A DNA stretch of 64,000 nt from the NCBI RefSeq assembly GCF_026210795.1, contig NC_089434.1, positions 1,674,001 through 1,738,000 on the forward strand, in the 5' to 3' direction. This stretch comes from Rhizophagus irregularis (lineage: Eukaryota; Glomeromycota; Glomeromycetes; Glomerales; Glomeraceae). Position numbers and translations under genes: made by a program. The notes under the pieces were generated by a model, which saw only the letters and a list, made by a program, of their open reading frames with translations, was not told the DNA's origin and did not search any database. Below, one piece after another: positions 1 through 10,479 of the stretch. Every line of letters starts with the position of its first letter. The first letter of the stretch is position 1.

Positions 1-1437
1 GAATTTTAGTAGAGAGAAAATCATCTTTTTCCTTTAAAATAGTGAATGAGGTACACGCTCTTTTTGCTATAGGAGAGAATTCCAAATTTTGGTTTAGATA
101 ATTATTGTTCAAATGCCTTTTTTTGTGATGAAATTCGATCTTTTTAGTGTCATCAGAAGTGGCTTCCTGATCATCAGGTTCGTGGTCAATACTTTGTGGT
201 AAAATGATTATACGTTGCGGTATAAACTTTACATCGCATGGTTTTTCAATAATTTTCCTCTTACAACTTCACCACCATTATGAGTATGAAAAAAATCTTT
301 AAAAAATTTTTTATTAGTAAAATGTAAAACATATAAGAATTTAAATAATAAAATATTACCACATGTTTTTCTCCTTGAATTTAAAGGAAAAATTGTTTTA
401 CACTCATTATTTTCAATTTCAGGCTATTAAATTAATAAATAAAATTAAATAATTTGTAATTAGATAATAAAAATTGTAAATTTATACTTACTATATGAGA
501 TCCATTAAATAAATTTCTCAACAATGATATTAGATCAATATCATCTGGTATTTTCATGTAGCGATGCCATTTTTCGCCACTAACATACTTTTCACATCCA
601 ATTATATATGTTACTACTAAAGTACCATTACATTTAACTTTTCTCAATGTAGCTTTGCCAGTACATTGCACATTATTAGATTTAAATTTACATGTTGATT
701 CTTGAGCAGCTAGAAAGAAGCTTTTCAAAAGAAATATAGGATAAGAAATTATTTAGAAAGTTAATGTTGTGACTTAATTTGAAAACTGTAATTATAAAAA
801 ACTTATTATTGATAAATTTAAATAAACAAATTAGATACTTACGAGCAAGTTTTTCTTTGTACTGTGTTATTTTCTTGTTGTGCAATGATTCTTTTAAAAT
901 CTTCTGAATCAAAATCAACACATTGATGGCTTTGGTTGATAAATTCAGCATCTGCAAACTGGCAGTGCTTTATTCCTCAGCACTTACGTTCATTTTTTTT
1001 TACTGAAGTGCCAAGAAATGGACAGTCTTTAAGTGTAATACCACCACCTGATCCATTTATAGAATACTGTATCTATAAATAAAACAAGAATGTTAGAAAT
1101 GATTTTAAATGAATAAATAGGTAAAAATATATTTACATCACTGAAACAAGCAAGAGGATTAGACCATCCAGTTATGTTGTAAATTGTAGCAACACCAGTT
1201 GGTGATGTTCTTGGATACTCTATAGGAACTGAAGTATGGATTATAGTATTTACTGAAAACTTTTTTGTAAAATATGCTAGAAAGTCTTCATTATCATCAT
1301 TGCATTCTTCATCACTCTAAAAATTAATATTTTAAGTGGTGCTAAATGTCAATAAAAACAAATAGTTTAAGCTAAAGTTTTACCTGAGAATTAATAGTCT
1401 CATTGTCTGATATAAATTCTATGTCTGATAAACTCAT
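1..1437 (-). pseudogene. Decayed multi-exon gene of a repeated, unidentified Cys/His-rich family (3' end off window)
   Basis: Six exons can be traced on the minus strand: 1384-1437 (ATG at 1437), 1137-1316, 843-1072, 492-720, 360-423 and 1-296, with GT/AG borders and matching phases. The product would carry spaced Cys pairs, a WHRYMKIPDDID segment, an HTHNGGEVVRGK segment and a KPCDVKF segment. The Cys/His pattern loosely suggests a zinc-binding domain of the sort found in transposon proteins, but I do not recognise the family with certainty. Two lesions are visible. An in-frame TGA lies at 977-979. A one-base frameshift lies near 249-255, after which the KIIEKPC frame stays open to the window edge. 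It is therefore probably a pseudogene. The TGA could instead be bypassed by a very short intron starting at a GTAAGT just before it, which I consider unlikely. Confidence 0.55.
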
Positions 1438-1740
1438 TTTTGAATAAAAAAAAAAATAAAAAAAATAAGAACTTGAAACTATTTGAGTTTATAAAACTGA
1501 TATTGTATATAAAATATTTTATTAAATTGAGTGAAGGTTAAAAGTTTTCAAATTGACAGACGCGTCACGTAAAAAGTATATAACTCACATAACTGAGAGT
1601 AAGCCACAAAACTATTTATAGAACTATATGAACTATATTATATCGAATCGCATGATTTAACTCTCATAACATAAATATTACACAATGTTCATCATACGTT
1701 ATGTATGATTTTGATGCTTACATATATGTATGGTTTAAAA
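1438..1740. other. Intergenic, nothing recognised
   Basis: AT-rich sequence upstream of the minus-strand gene that starts at 1437. No convincing ORF, repeat or RNA gene was seen. A short run of ATACATTAC-like words near 1690-1780 is the only texture. Confidence 0.5.
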
Positions 1741-2025
1741 TCAACCATACATTACATACTTCGTCATCCATACACTACATGTTATATATATACTCAAGAA
1801 AGAGAAGGCCAAAGGTACTGAAGAAGATAAAAGAGTGTTGAATATAATAGTCTGAGGTATATTTTTCTGCGGTTGTGTATTAATATCTAAAACATTATTC
1901 TTAGCAAGTCCGCCTTCGGTAATATTACTTCCGCTATCGGAACATGAGTCCAGCTGCAAATAAGGTTTTAAAGGTTCATACGGAACTGAGGAAAAGTCTT
2001 TTTTAACGTGGTTTGAAGAGGACAT
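1741..2025 (-). CDS. Possible small hypothetical protein or first exon (94 codons)
   Basis: This open frame starts at an ATG at 2025 and encodes a Ser/Asn-rich polar N-terminus followed by a hydrophobic stretch near residues 66-85 (FNTLLSSSVPLAFSFLSIYI), which could be a membrane segment or tail anchor. Its composition is less AT-driven than most chance ORFs here. No domain is recognised, there is no paralogue in the window, and no downstream exon could be traced. It may be a real short gene, a first exon or chance. Confidence 0.22.
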   Translation of the reverse strand: MSSSNHVKKDFSSVPYEPLKPYLQLDSCSDSGSNITEGGLAKNNVLDINTQPQKNIPQTIIFNTLLSSSVPLAFSFLSIYITCSVWMTKYVMYG

Positions 2026-2700
2026 ATTCCCTAACAGCTACTAAGTTTGGGTTATGATAAGAAATAAACCTCGTATAATGACCGAGGTGCCCTAAAGGGC
2101 CTCTTCCCCTCAAAGGTTTAAAATAGAAACTAGAAAAAAATTAACTATGCGCTATTTACTGCGGAAAATGAGAAAACGTAAAAAAAGGGGAAAGAGTTTT
2201 TTCTGATTTATCTGTTGCTTTAATAAAAAATAACGATAAACTAATCACATGATAATAGTCTAAACACGTGACATTTGAGGACTAGCTGTAGCGATAAAAA
2301 AAAATCCTTAATTTAATTTATTTATTTATTAACTTTAAATTAACACATTTTGATGTTGTCTCCTTGTCATGCTGGTTCGCTTTGGTCTCCTGGAAAATTA
2401 TATATGTATTGGCATTTCTTGCACTCCTGTTGGATATTTCGGCTAACTACTATTATTTAAAAAAAGTGTATTTAGAGAAAATATTCAGCCAAAAATAGTA
2501 GACGTTGAACCAATAAAATATTCAAGATCAACATGAATTTTTTTCGGCTGGGTGTTGTTAGCCGAAAATTTACTGCACCTTCAGCTGAATTTTTCGGCTA
2601 ACTACACCATTATTTTCGTAATTCGTTTTTTACTAATTTTATTTCATTTTTTTTAGATCTTTTAGTTCTTTCAGTTCTACGATTAATAAAAGTATGTTTT
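2026..2700. repeat. Gene-free stretch with clustered TTTCGGCTAAC inverted words
   Basis: Between about 2440 and 2620 the word TTTCGGCTAACTAC and its complements occur four times (2437, about 2488, 2555 and 2594) in alternating orientation, which gives several overlapping hairpins. This is typical of a small foldback or MITE-like element, but clean ends and a target duplication were not found. A separate hairpin (GAGGTGCCC/GGGCCTC) lies near 2083-2102. No genes seen. Confidence 0.3.
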
Positions 2701-2724
2701 TATTTTTTATTTATTTTTTTTATT

Positions 2725-3420
2725 TTGTTTCTATCTTATATTTCATTTCTTACTAACTTAATTTCAGTTTTCTTTTACTTTATGGTTTATTTTTTACTTG
2801 ATTTCCTATCATTATCTTTTGCTACCCAACCCTCTATCATGATCATTTTTTTTATTTTTTGTCTCTCATTAATTTTCACCTTCTATTACTTCTCATTATT
2901 CTATCCTTTTCGTCTCTCATTATTTTCTATTACATCTTTTCATTTTCCATTATTTCTTTTTCTCTCCTGTTTATTTCCCATCATTTCTTTTTGTCTCTCA
3001 TCACTCCTCTTTATCTTCCCATCACTTTTTTTTGTCTCCCATCACTCCTTTTCATCTCCCATCACTCTTTTTCGTCTCCCATCACTCCTCTTCATCTTCT
3101 CTTTATTTCTCTTCATCTTCCCATCGCTCCTTTTCGTCTCCCATCACTTCTCTTCATCTCCCATCATGTCCTATTTCTCCTTTTTGTTTCTTATCACTTC
3201 TCATTACTCTTTTTTACTCTCCATTATTCCATTGTTATTTCATTTTTTTTTTTATTAGCATCTTTCTTCTTGATCATTGTAATTTACTTGTCTTTTCTTT
3301 TATTTGTATCACTTCATTAAAAATAAATACAGTGATTTTTTTTTATTTAAAATCGTAGATGTGTGATTTAAATTTTAATATTTGCAAATAAAATTTCATT
3401 AGCTAAGATTATTTTGAATA
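2725..3420. repeat. Pyrimidine-rich minisatellite block (CTCCCATCACTCCTTTTCAT type) and flank
   Basis: Degenerate tandem units of about 20 bp, rich in TCTCCCATCACT and TTCATC, fill 2890-3230. The long Phe/Ser/Leu-rich reading frames here are by-products of the repeat and are not genes. The block and about 180 bp of its downstream flank recur in inverted orientation at 49620-50105, so it is a dispersed repeat family and not a unique locus. Confidence 0.6.
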
Positions 3421-3793
3421 GATATGTTTGCAAAAAATTTTTTTTAAAATATCTTTTAAAAATTTTGAGTTTGGCCGATCAATAATTAGCTAAGTTGCTG
3501 ATTAATAAATTTACTCTTTATATTGTACATCATGTGACATATTTGAAAAAAAACCAAGGCGACAATAGCCCAGGCGACGTTTAGCAATTCCCAATTATGT
3601 TTACAATAATGTAGCTGTTTATATTAATGATCTGACGTTTGAATGTAGAATGAAATTCGGATTAATTAAAGAATTGTGAAAAAATAATTATTAATAAAAA
3701 TTGATTAATTTTTTAGAAGTATTTTCGAAAAAACTTTAATATTATGAAAATCATACAAATATTTTTATTAATTTTATAATGAATAAATGTATT

Positions 3794-4062
3794 TGTAACA
3801 GCCTGTTACATATCTTATTTGTAACATCCTTTTTTTATTTTTTTTAATAATAAATTTAGTATATAGTTTACAAATAAAATTTTTAAGAGTGTTTCATAGA
3901 CAAAATTTCAAGTTATAAGCAGTTTCTTGAAATTTTTTAAAAAATTCTTTTGTCTTGGTTACACGACTGATCTTTTGTTTTTGTTTACATTACGCCTGAT
4001 CTTAAATTTTAATTGGATAAAATTGGGATTGTTACAAATAAGACGCGTAACAGGCTGTTACA
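3794..4062. mobile_element. MITE with ~35-bp terminal inverted repeats (TGTAACAGCCTGTTAC ends)
   Basis: The left end reads TGTAACAGCCTGTTAC and continues through CTTATTTGTAACA. The right end is its near-perfect inverse over about 35 bp. Total length is 269 bp with no coding potential. Each terminus is itself palindromic. The target duplication is short or ambiguous, so the superfamily is not assigned. Confidence 0.6.
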
Positions 4063-4311
4063 ATTAGATTTATCCTTTTATAATTATTTCTTATTATTTT
4101 ATATTACATCAATCTTAAATGTATTAGAATCTGTTCATTTCATCTATTATTATTCTTTTAATACTCATTTTACTCATTTTACTCAATAAATTATTAATTT
4201 AACTAAACCATTTGAATTAAAACTTTATTTAGAGAATCTCGGATATGGATTTGGTTGTAATAATCTATTATTAATCAACAATTTCTTCAATCAATTAATT
4301 ATAAAATATTG

Positions 4312-4980
4312 GGTGTGTTTGCAAATTCATTTGGATCGGATTGAGTCGACGCCTCAATCCAACCCAATTACAAAATTAATTTAGATCTAATTGAGTTGAT
4401 CTGGATTTTACTATTAAATTTCCGTATATACCCCACGATTAAACATACCGTACTACTTACTATCCACCACCCTACTACCACATGTTACCCACTATGATCA
4501 CCTATATAAATTTTTTTTGATAAAATAATTTTTTTCTCATATTAAATTTTCTTTCATATTTCATTTAAATAATGGAAACAACACTTCATGACAGTGCAAC
4601 TTTTAGTAAAAATGATAACGCGCAAAATTCTACTAAGGTGGACCTTAAAAACAATAAAAAAAAATCATGCCAATGGAACGATGATACTATCAAGCTTTTA
4701 CTTTCATTTTTAATAGAACGGAAAGAAGAAGCAAACCATATAGTACCAAACGAGGTGACAGTGGTAATACAAAAGAAAAGCTTTGGCAAGACGCGTCAAA
4801 TATATTTCTTAGCAGTCATTGCCAGTATTCTGTCGAACAGTGCACGGTTAAGTGGAAAAACATTAAAAAAAAAATATGGTACTACTTGAGAATCTACTTA
4901 TTCAAAATCCGATGCTCGTATTTTCTGATCTAATCCGAATGGATCGGCAATTCAATCTAAATCTAATTTGTAAACGAAAA
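4312..4980. mobile_element. Probable non-autonomous DNA transposon carrying a SANT/Myb-like gene remnant
   Basis: The segment opens with GTGTTTGCAAATTCATTTGG followed by ATCGGATTGA, and closes near 4980 with an inverted, diverged counterpart (CCGAATGGATCGGCAATTC, then AATTTGTAAACG). Between the ends lies the broken SANT-like ORF at 4572. Small SANT/Myb proteins are the accessory gene of PIF/Harbinger transposons, which suggests that superfamily. The transposase itself is absent and no clear 3-bp target duplication was confirmed. Confidence 0.4.
4572..4900 (+). pseudogene. SANT/Myb-like (trihelix) DNA-binding protein, frameshifted
   Basis: The first 60 or so codons encode a polar leader and the opening helix of a SANT-like domain (WNDDTIKLLLSFLIERKEE). 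Near 4770 the reading frame slips. The rest of the domain, with KEKLWQDASN and then VEQCTVKWKNIKKK, continues in another frame to about 4890. The two spaced Trp-containing helices and the final WKNIK helix are what identify the fold. Such proteins bind transposon ends or promoters. It sits inside the inverted-repeat element at 4312-4980, so it is most likely a dead accessory gene of that element. A correctly read alternative with a very small intron was not found. Confidence 0.5.
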
Positions 4981-5530
4981 ATATCAATTTTTTTTGATTT
5001 TATGAATTTGAAAATTTATCCAGCGTTCAATTTAATTGAAAAACCTTAATCAACTTTCTATCAACGTCGGTCAATATTCCTACATGTTACTTAATTTTTT
5101 TTAAAAAAATAATAATTTTGTAAATATATTTAATACAATATTTTATTTCTTTATTTAATAAAAAAAGTTAAAAAAAATTTGGGGAAAGAAAAAGAATAAT
5201 GAAAGAAATCGGTTTAAAAAAAGGAAATAAGTACTGAAAAAAAAGGATAATAATTCGGTCCAAAAAGAGTGAAAAAAAAATTTTGAAAAAATAATACGGT
5301 CTAAAAAAAAGATTATAAAAAAAATCGGCCGAAACAATTTCAGTTTTGGAAAAAAAATTAAACCTAAACGGAAAAAAAAAGGAACCAAAAAAAGCTAAAA
5401 ATATTTGAAAAAAAAAAATCGGTCATAAAATTTCATTAACTGAAATTGGATTAGTTTTTTGGATTTTAATGGGATTTCAAGTTACGCAATTCAAACTATT
5501 TATACATGTAGTCTAAACGTTGCGGTTAAA
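4981..5530. repeat. Purine-rich low-complexity block with recurring TCGGTC/ATCGG words
   Basis: Poly-A/G sequence at 5155-5440 is punctuated every 35-60 bases by ATCGGTTT, TTCGGTCC, ACGGTCT, ATCGGCC and ATCGGTCAT. It looks like a decayed simple-repeat tract. The minus-strand Phe-rich frame across it is not a gene. Confidence 0.4.
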
Positions 5531-5536
5531 CTTGTT

Positions 5537-5600
5537 TGTGTAATTGTTACATAACATTTCGGGTCATACCAAAATTCAAATTTATGTTACACTATTAATT
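5537..5600 (+). promoter_or_regulatory. Conserved kinase-family upstream blocks A and B (copy at the 5' fragment)
   Basis: Block A (GTGTAATTGTTACATAACAT) and block B (AATTTATGTTACACTAT) lie about 125-185 bases before the ATG at 5723. The same two words, similarly spaced, precede the kinase genes starting at 34914, 29470, 25218 and 21148. Conservation above neutral background is inferred by eye. Confidence 0.45.
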
Positions 5601-5722
5601 TATTGAATTTAAATTTTTTTTTAAAAAAAAAAATTTCATTTTTCCAATTATATTTGTATTTATTTTAATAATAAAATAAAAAAAAAGTTTTCATTTTAAA
5701 CCTTTATAATAAAAATTGCATT

Positions 5723-5974
5723 ATGCCTACGGTTCAAAGAGAATTAGTTTATGCAACAGCTAATAGAGCATATTCGTTAATTGATTATAATATTCACACT
5801 GACATGCACAAACGATATGAATTTCAAAAACAATTTATTCCTGCTGATAAACTTCTTACGGATGATGAAAAATCTGAAGCAATAAATTACATAACTGAAA
5901 CTTATGATCGAAATAAAGTTCGTTTTAATTCAGGAACAAAAAGAATTTGTGAAAATTGTAAACAAGAATGTTGA
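5723..5974 (+). pseudogene. Kinase-family 5' fragment (83 codons)
   Basis: The frame starts MPTVQRELVYATANRAYSLI and matches residues 1-83 of the kinase genes in this window, ending just after the first Cys pair and third Cys (ICENCKQEC) with TGA. Everything downstream (the rest of the Cys motif and the whole catalytic domain) is missing. The family upstream blocks are intact. It lies 0.9 kb before, and parallel to, the full gene at 6861, so it is probably a truncated tandem duplicate. A short expressed N-terminal protein cannot be excluded. Confidence 0.7.
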
Positions 5975-6860
5975 TGTTATTTAAATGAATGAACATTGTA
6001 ATAACTGCGGACTAAAAAGGTTAATATTTCCTAAGACGGTAATAGACAATTGCTTATTGATTACCTTTTCAGATTTAATTTAATTACTTTTTCGACACAT
6101 AAATTCATTGATGAGAAAAAAATATTTTTTTTTTCACATTTCACAATTTTTTAAGATTATTAGGATTTTCACCGAAGTATTCCTTTAAATGTATGAGTAG
6201 ATCACAATTTGAATGAATGAACTATATCATTAAGCCTCAATATTTCTTAAGTCGGTAATGATCGATTATATTATGGCTGCGGGATTGTTTAAAATTAGTT
6301 ACTGAGGGCTCATCAATTATTTTTTCAAATCAAATTAATTTTAACTAAAAAAGAAATTTTTTTTTCATATTTCATTACAAATTACATATATGTGGTGCTA
6401 CTCTGCTCAATAATGACTAATGACTAATGATTACTGTATGGGTAGATCATGACCAAAAAAGAGTATTTATTCAAGTGGAGTACATATATAAAAATAAATA
6501 AATATTACTTGAATAACATTTGCGTTACAAAGTCCAAATAAAATAAATAGGGGACTTGTTTTCTATCCTATGATAATGCAGATACTTAAAAGCGGATGAG
6601 AGAATTGATAAGCGAAAAAAATCCATTAACAGATTCTTTTTCTTAATATATTCTACATTATTACAAACAAAAACATAAAATACACAACTCACAATAAATA
6701 ACACATTAACTGAAAAAATATTAAAGGTTGATTCCTGGTGCCACCCTAATTTACACTATAAATTTGTTTCGTTTAAATTTTTCCAATTTATATTTGCATT
6801 TATTTTAATAATAAAACAAAAAAAAAGTTTCATTTTAAACCTTTATAATAAAATTGCATT
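5975..6860. other. Intergenic between kinase fragment and kinase gene; partial internal duplication
   Basis: Two related segments (about 6000-6060 and 6230-6300) share the pattern of a short ATG-rich lead, AATATTTC(T)TAAG and CGGTAATAGAC or CGGTAATGATCG. From about 6745 the sequence rejoins the kinase 5' flank, with a truncated block B (TTTACACTATAAATTTG), the poly-A/T leader and GCATTATGTCTACC. Blocks A and C are absent here. No genes seen. Confidence 0.4.
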
Positions 6861-9379
6861 ATGTCTACCATCCGATATGAATTAATTTATGCAACAGCTA
6901 ATAGAGCATATTCGTTAATTGATTATAATATTCACATTGGCATGCACAAACAACATGAATTTCAAAAACAGTTTATTCTTGATGATAAACTTCTTACAGA
7001 TGATGAAAAAACTGAAGCAATAAATTACATAACTGAAACTTATGACCGAAATAAAATTCTTTATAATTCAGAAATAAAAAGAATTTGTGAAAATTGTAAT
7101 CAAGAATGTTTAGCTACATTATATTGTGAATATTGTGTTCGAAATTATTTAAAAGCAAATTTTAAAAATTGGACATCCGGAAATAATGATATTGATAATT
7201 TAATACAGAAATGTCAATTAGAAACACTTATGCCAAGTAAAGTAGTTGAATGGATTCCATATAATAATCTAAAAAATATTAAATATCTAACAAAAGGTGG
7301 ATTCTCTGAAATTTATACAGCAAATTGGATTGGTGGAAGATATGTAAAATGGAATTCTAATGAACAGCAATTAGAAAAATCTGGAACTATGACAGTAATA
7401 CTTAAAAAATTAGAAAATGTTGAAAATGCAAATCAAATTTGGTTTGAAGAGGTAAATGTGATAGGACCCCGAAATATACATAAAAGGGTCAGGTCAGAGT
7501 TTGAGTATAATGAGTCAAAAAAATCATGTAGATCATTCCTTTTATGGATAATCCCAGCCAAAATAATATTTCCTAATTTAGATAATGGCTGAAATTATCG
7601 TAATTCCGGCCCTGAAAGAATGCGTATTTTGGACCACTTCTGGACCTGACCTCTACATATATATTTCGGGTCCTAATGTGATTATATTTAAATTTTTTTT
7701 TATGAAATTTTACGGTTTTGTATTAACAATGGCATGTTATCATTTAGGCTAAATCACATTTAACTATAGGCAATAAACGTACTTCTATTGTCGATTGCTT
7801 TGGTTTAACACATGATATATCAAATGGAAATTATATGCTTGTAATAGGAAAAATGGATATGGATTTAAGAAAATATTTACAACAAAATTATATTCAACTT
7901 GCATGGAATGAAAAAATTAGAATTGCTTTTGGAATAATTAACGCACTTTATTTTATTCATCTTGAAAAGGTAATTCATAGAGATTTGCACTCCGGAAACA
8001 TATTATATTCACTATATAATGATAGATGGTATATTAGTGATCTTGGATTTTGTGGACCTGCTGATAAATCATCAAAAAGTATATATGGAAATCTTCCTTA
8101 CATAGCACCAGAAGTTATTAATGGAAAAGGATATACTTTTGCATCTGATATTTATAGTATTGCAATACTTATGTGGGAAATTTCATCTGGATATTCACCA
8201 TTTATTGATTATAAGCATGATGATTATAATCTTGCAATGGATATAATTAATGGTATGAGACCAGAAATTATGTCAGATATTCCTTTAGAATATAAAAATT
8301 TAATGGTACAATGTTGGAATGCTGACCCATTAAAAAGACTTGATTTACAATCTCTTCGGAAAAAAATAAGAGAAATTCATCTATCATATCAAAATATGCC
8401 AAATGAATTTTTCCAGTCAAAAGCAGTGAATAATTTTGAAATAAAAACTAGCATAAATTATATAAGCAGCAGATTATTTACAAGCAAAGTTCATCAATTT
8501 GAAAATTTACCCGAACCAAAGAATGCAACAGAAGGTATTATTTATTGAGTTTTTTGTTCTTGATTAAGATATGACGTTACTAATTTTTAATTTACTAAAT
8601 GATTATACTCGTTATAGAAGAACAAGAAGGTTAGCTTTTTTATTGTTATTTTATTAACTATTATAATAATTTATAACCTATTTTTCTTATTTTTTAAATA
8701 GCATTTCATAGTAAAACATATGATTTTAATATTCCTGATAATAGTAGGTATTTATTGAATATTTCATTTGATGAAATATTATTATTAATCAAATTTTCGT
8801 TTTATAGTTGAAGATTTTAATAGTTCAAACGATCAGAAGATTAATAAAACATCAAAAATAAATAGTATTTTTAAAGGTAATTTATTTATAAATTTTTGAA
8901 ATAAGGATACAAATTTATAAATTTATTTTAATTTTAGGTGGTAGTAAAAGATTATCTAAAGTATTTAAAAGATTACAATTAAGTTTAAAGAATGGTAAGT
9001 AATACTATTCTAGATCAGTAAATTTTAATTGTTTATTAAGCAATATTTATTATAATCTTATTTATTTATTTAAAATTTAGACATTCAAAATGATCATAAG
9101 AAAGAAACAATGCGACAAATGAAAAAATTAGGTAATGGTAAATAAAATTTTTTGTTACAAAAATTTCATTTTATTTTGCAATGTCAAATTAAAAACTTTT
9201 GTCCTATTATAGTAGATGATGACGAAATACATAATAATCCGAACCTTCATTCAGAAGATCAAGATAAATTTGAGATTCCTGATGGTTAGTTTCTTAATAT
9301 TTTTCTTAATATTGTTTAAATAATATCTTAATTACTAATTTATATTGTTTGTATATATTCTTTTTTAGATGGATTTTAA
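6861..9379 (+). CDS. Protein kinase, lineage-expanded family, kinase gene 1 (9 exons, ~564 aa)
   Basis: Exons: 6861-7451, 7748-8534, 8618-8629, 8702-8743, 8808-8876, 8938-8994, 9081-9137, 9216-9284 and 9369-9379. All GT/AG borders and phases agree and give 564 residues. Residues 1-140 are a family-specific N-terminus with a Cys pattern (C76, C79, C83, C89, C92) that could bind zinc. The kinase domain follows, with a Gly-loop GGFSEIY (146-152), a beta-3 Lys near 182, the catalytic loop HRDLHSGN (274-281), DLG in place of DFG (295-297) and APE (317-319). The key catalytic residues are present, so activity is likely. The tail of about 100 residues is built from small exons, is charged and ends DDGF. 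Intron 1 is enlarged by a MITE at 7463-7674, and one 12-nt microexon encodes EQE. Substrate and pathway are unknown. A cytoplasmic Ser/Thr or TKL-like signalling kinase is the reasonable inference. Confidence 0.85.
7463..7674. mobile_element. hAT-type MITE in intron 1 of the kinase gene
   Basis: A 212-bp element with inverted ends (AGGACCCCGAAATATA and TATATTTCGGGTCCT), flanked by a perfect 8-bp duplication AATGTGAT at 7455-7462 and 7675-7682. Eight-base duplications are the hallmark of hAT (or P) transposition. It lies just inside the donor site, whose GTAAAT remains intact, so splicing may survive. Another full copy lies at 28791-29003 in the opposite internal orientation. Confidence 0.85.
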
Positions 9380-9424
9380 AAATTATATTTATAAACAAAC
9401 AATATTGAAAATTTTATTGGAATA

Positions 9425-9490
9425 TTTAAACACTAGGACTAGAGTAGTAAAATATTTTACACATTTCTTAATTTGTAATTTAAATAATTT
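9425..9490 (+). promoter_or_regulatory. Conserved kinase-family 3' UTR block
   Basis: Downstream of the stop, the string ACTAGAGTAGTAAAATATTT followed by a TTTCTTAATTTGTAATTTAA-like stretch is shared with the other kinase genes (27474-27535, 31845-31908, 37216-37278, and 16475-16525 on the minus strand). It probably belongs to the 3' UTR or poly(A) region. Its function is not shown by the sequence. Confidence 0.45.
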
Positions 9491-9596
9491 ATTTATTTAT
9501 TATATATTATCAATAAATCTAAATCATTATTTTTTATTTATTAAATCAAAAAACGCGAAGAAAAATAATAATCTGTGAAAACAATAATGTGAAGAC

Positions 9597-10345
9597 TAGA
9601 GGTCTCCGGCCCGCACTTGGAAATTAACCTAAAGTGCCCGGCCCAGCCTGAACTCAATATATTAAAAACCCGGCCCGGCATCAATTTGTTGTATCGTAAA
9701 AACAAAAAAATCGGCCAACTTAATTTCGGCCAGAATTAATACGATTTTGGCCGGAATTACGAAAACCTAGGTTTAACGGAAAATCATGTGTCCGGTGTAA
9801 TGACGTGCCTACGATAAATCACGTTTGCCATCACGCCATTAAACATTGTTTTATTAATTTATAAAAATATACAAAATAACTAAAAATATCCCGAATTCTA
9901 TGTTTGATGATGATACAATGACTATGATCATCACGCAATTTCGAAGTTCTTTGTATTATCTGATCTACAATCAATCACATTCAAATTTATTATTCATATC
10001 ACATTCACAGTTTCGTATAAACAAAACGAACCAATAAACTAATAAAAACAAATTATAAATTACAAGAACTATAATCCAATAATTCGGACTATATGATACA
10101 GTTTAACGTCATGTGTCTGGACTTAATTAATAATCCTACTTACTAATCCAATAGTTTAACGTCATCGCGAACGCATCTAAAAAATAAAATTTCTAAGTAT
10201 CTATTCTAAGTATAATACTGCGCCCAACATTTAATAATTCACTAGGTAAATTCCGGCATTACACAGGCCCGGACCTGGCCCGGGTGAATGTTGAGAGAAA
10301 GTTTTCCGGCTCAAACCCGGTTCCGGGTCCCGTTTTCAAGCCTCT
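9597..10345. mobile_element. Probable DNA transposon with GGCCCGG-rich ends in the kinase 3' flank
   Basis: The block opens TAGAGGTCTCCGGCCCG and closes with CCGGGTCCCGTTTTCAAGCC then TCT. Both ends are unusually GC-rich with repeated CCGGCCC/GGCCCGG words. The sequence on either side rejoins the conserved kinase 3' flank (compare 27600-27790), so this 749 bp is an insertion relative to a paralogue. The outer inverted repeat is short (AGAGG/CCTCT) and no clean target duplication survives. hAT affinity is a guess. Confidence 0.5.
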
Positions 10346-10479
10346 GGTGAGATTAAAAATAGTATTCACTTATAATAATTACAAATTTAAATTCCTTACT
10401 TTTAAAGAATTTCAAATTCTTTTTAACCTCTAAACATTTATTATTATTCAAATAATTTGTACAATGTTTATGTAATAAT

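Noticed and set aside
2725-3358. Long Phe/Ser/Leu-rich ORFs on the plus strand
   Set aside because: Three overlapping frames are open at once because the DNA is a pyrimidine-rich minisatellite. The same repeat occurs inverted at 49620-50105.
5155-5388. Phe-rich minus-strand ORF
   Set aside because: It comes from a poly-purine low-complexity tract with no start context or domain.
7452-7592. C-terminal extension of the first kinase reading frame
   Set aside because: It reads past a GTAAAT donor into the MITE. The paralogues show that the exon ends at 7451.
9369-9578. 69-codon ORF starting MDFKNYIYKQ
   Set aside because: It begins in the last kinase exon in another frame and runs through the 3' UTR. 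The paralogues end at DGF-stop in the spliced frame.
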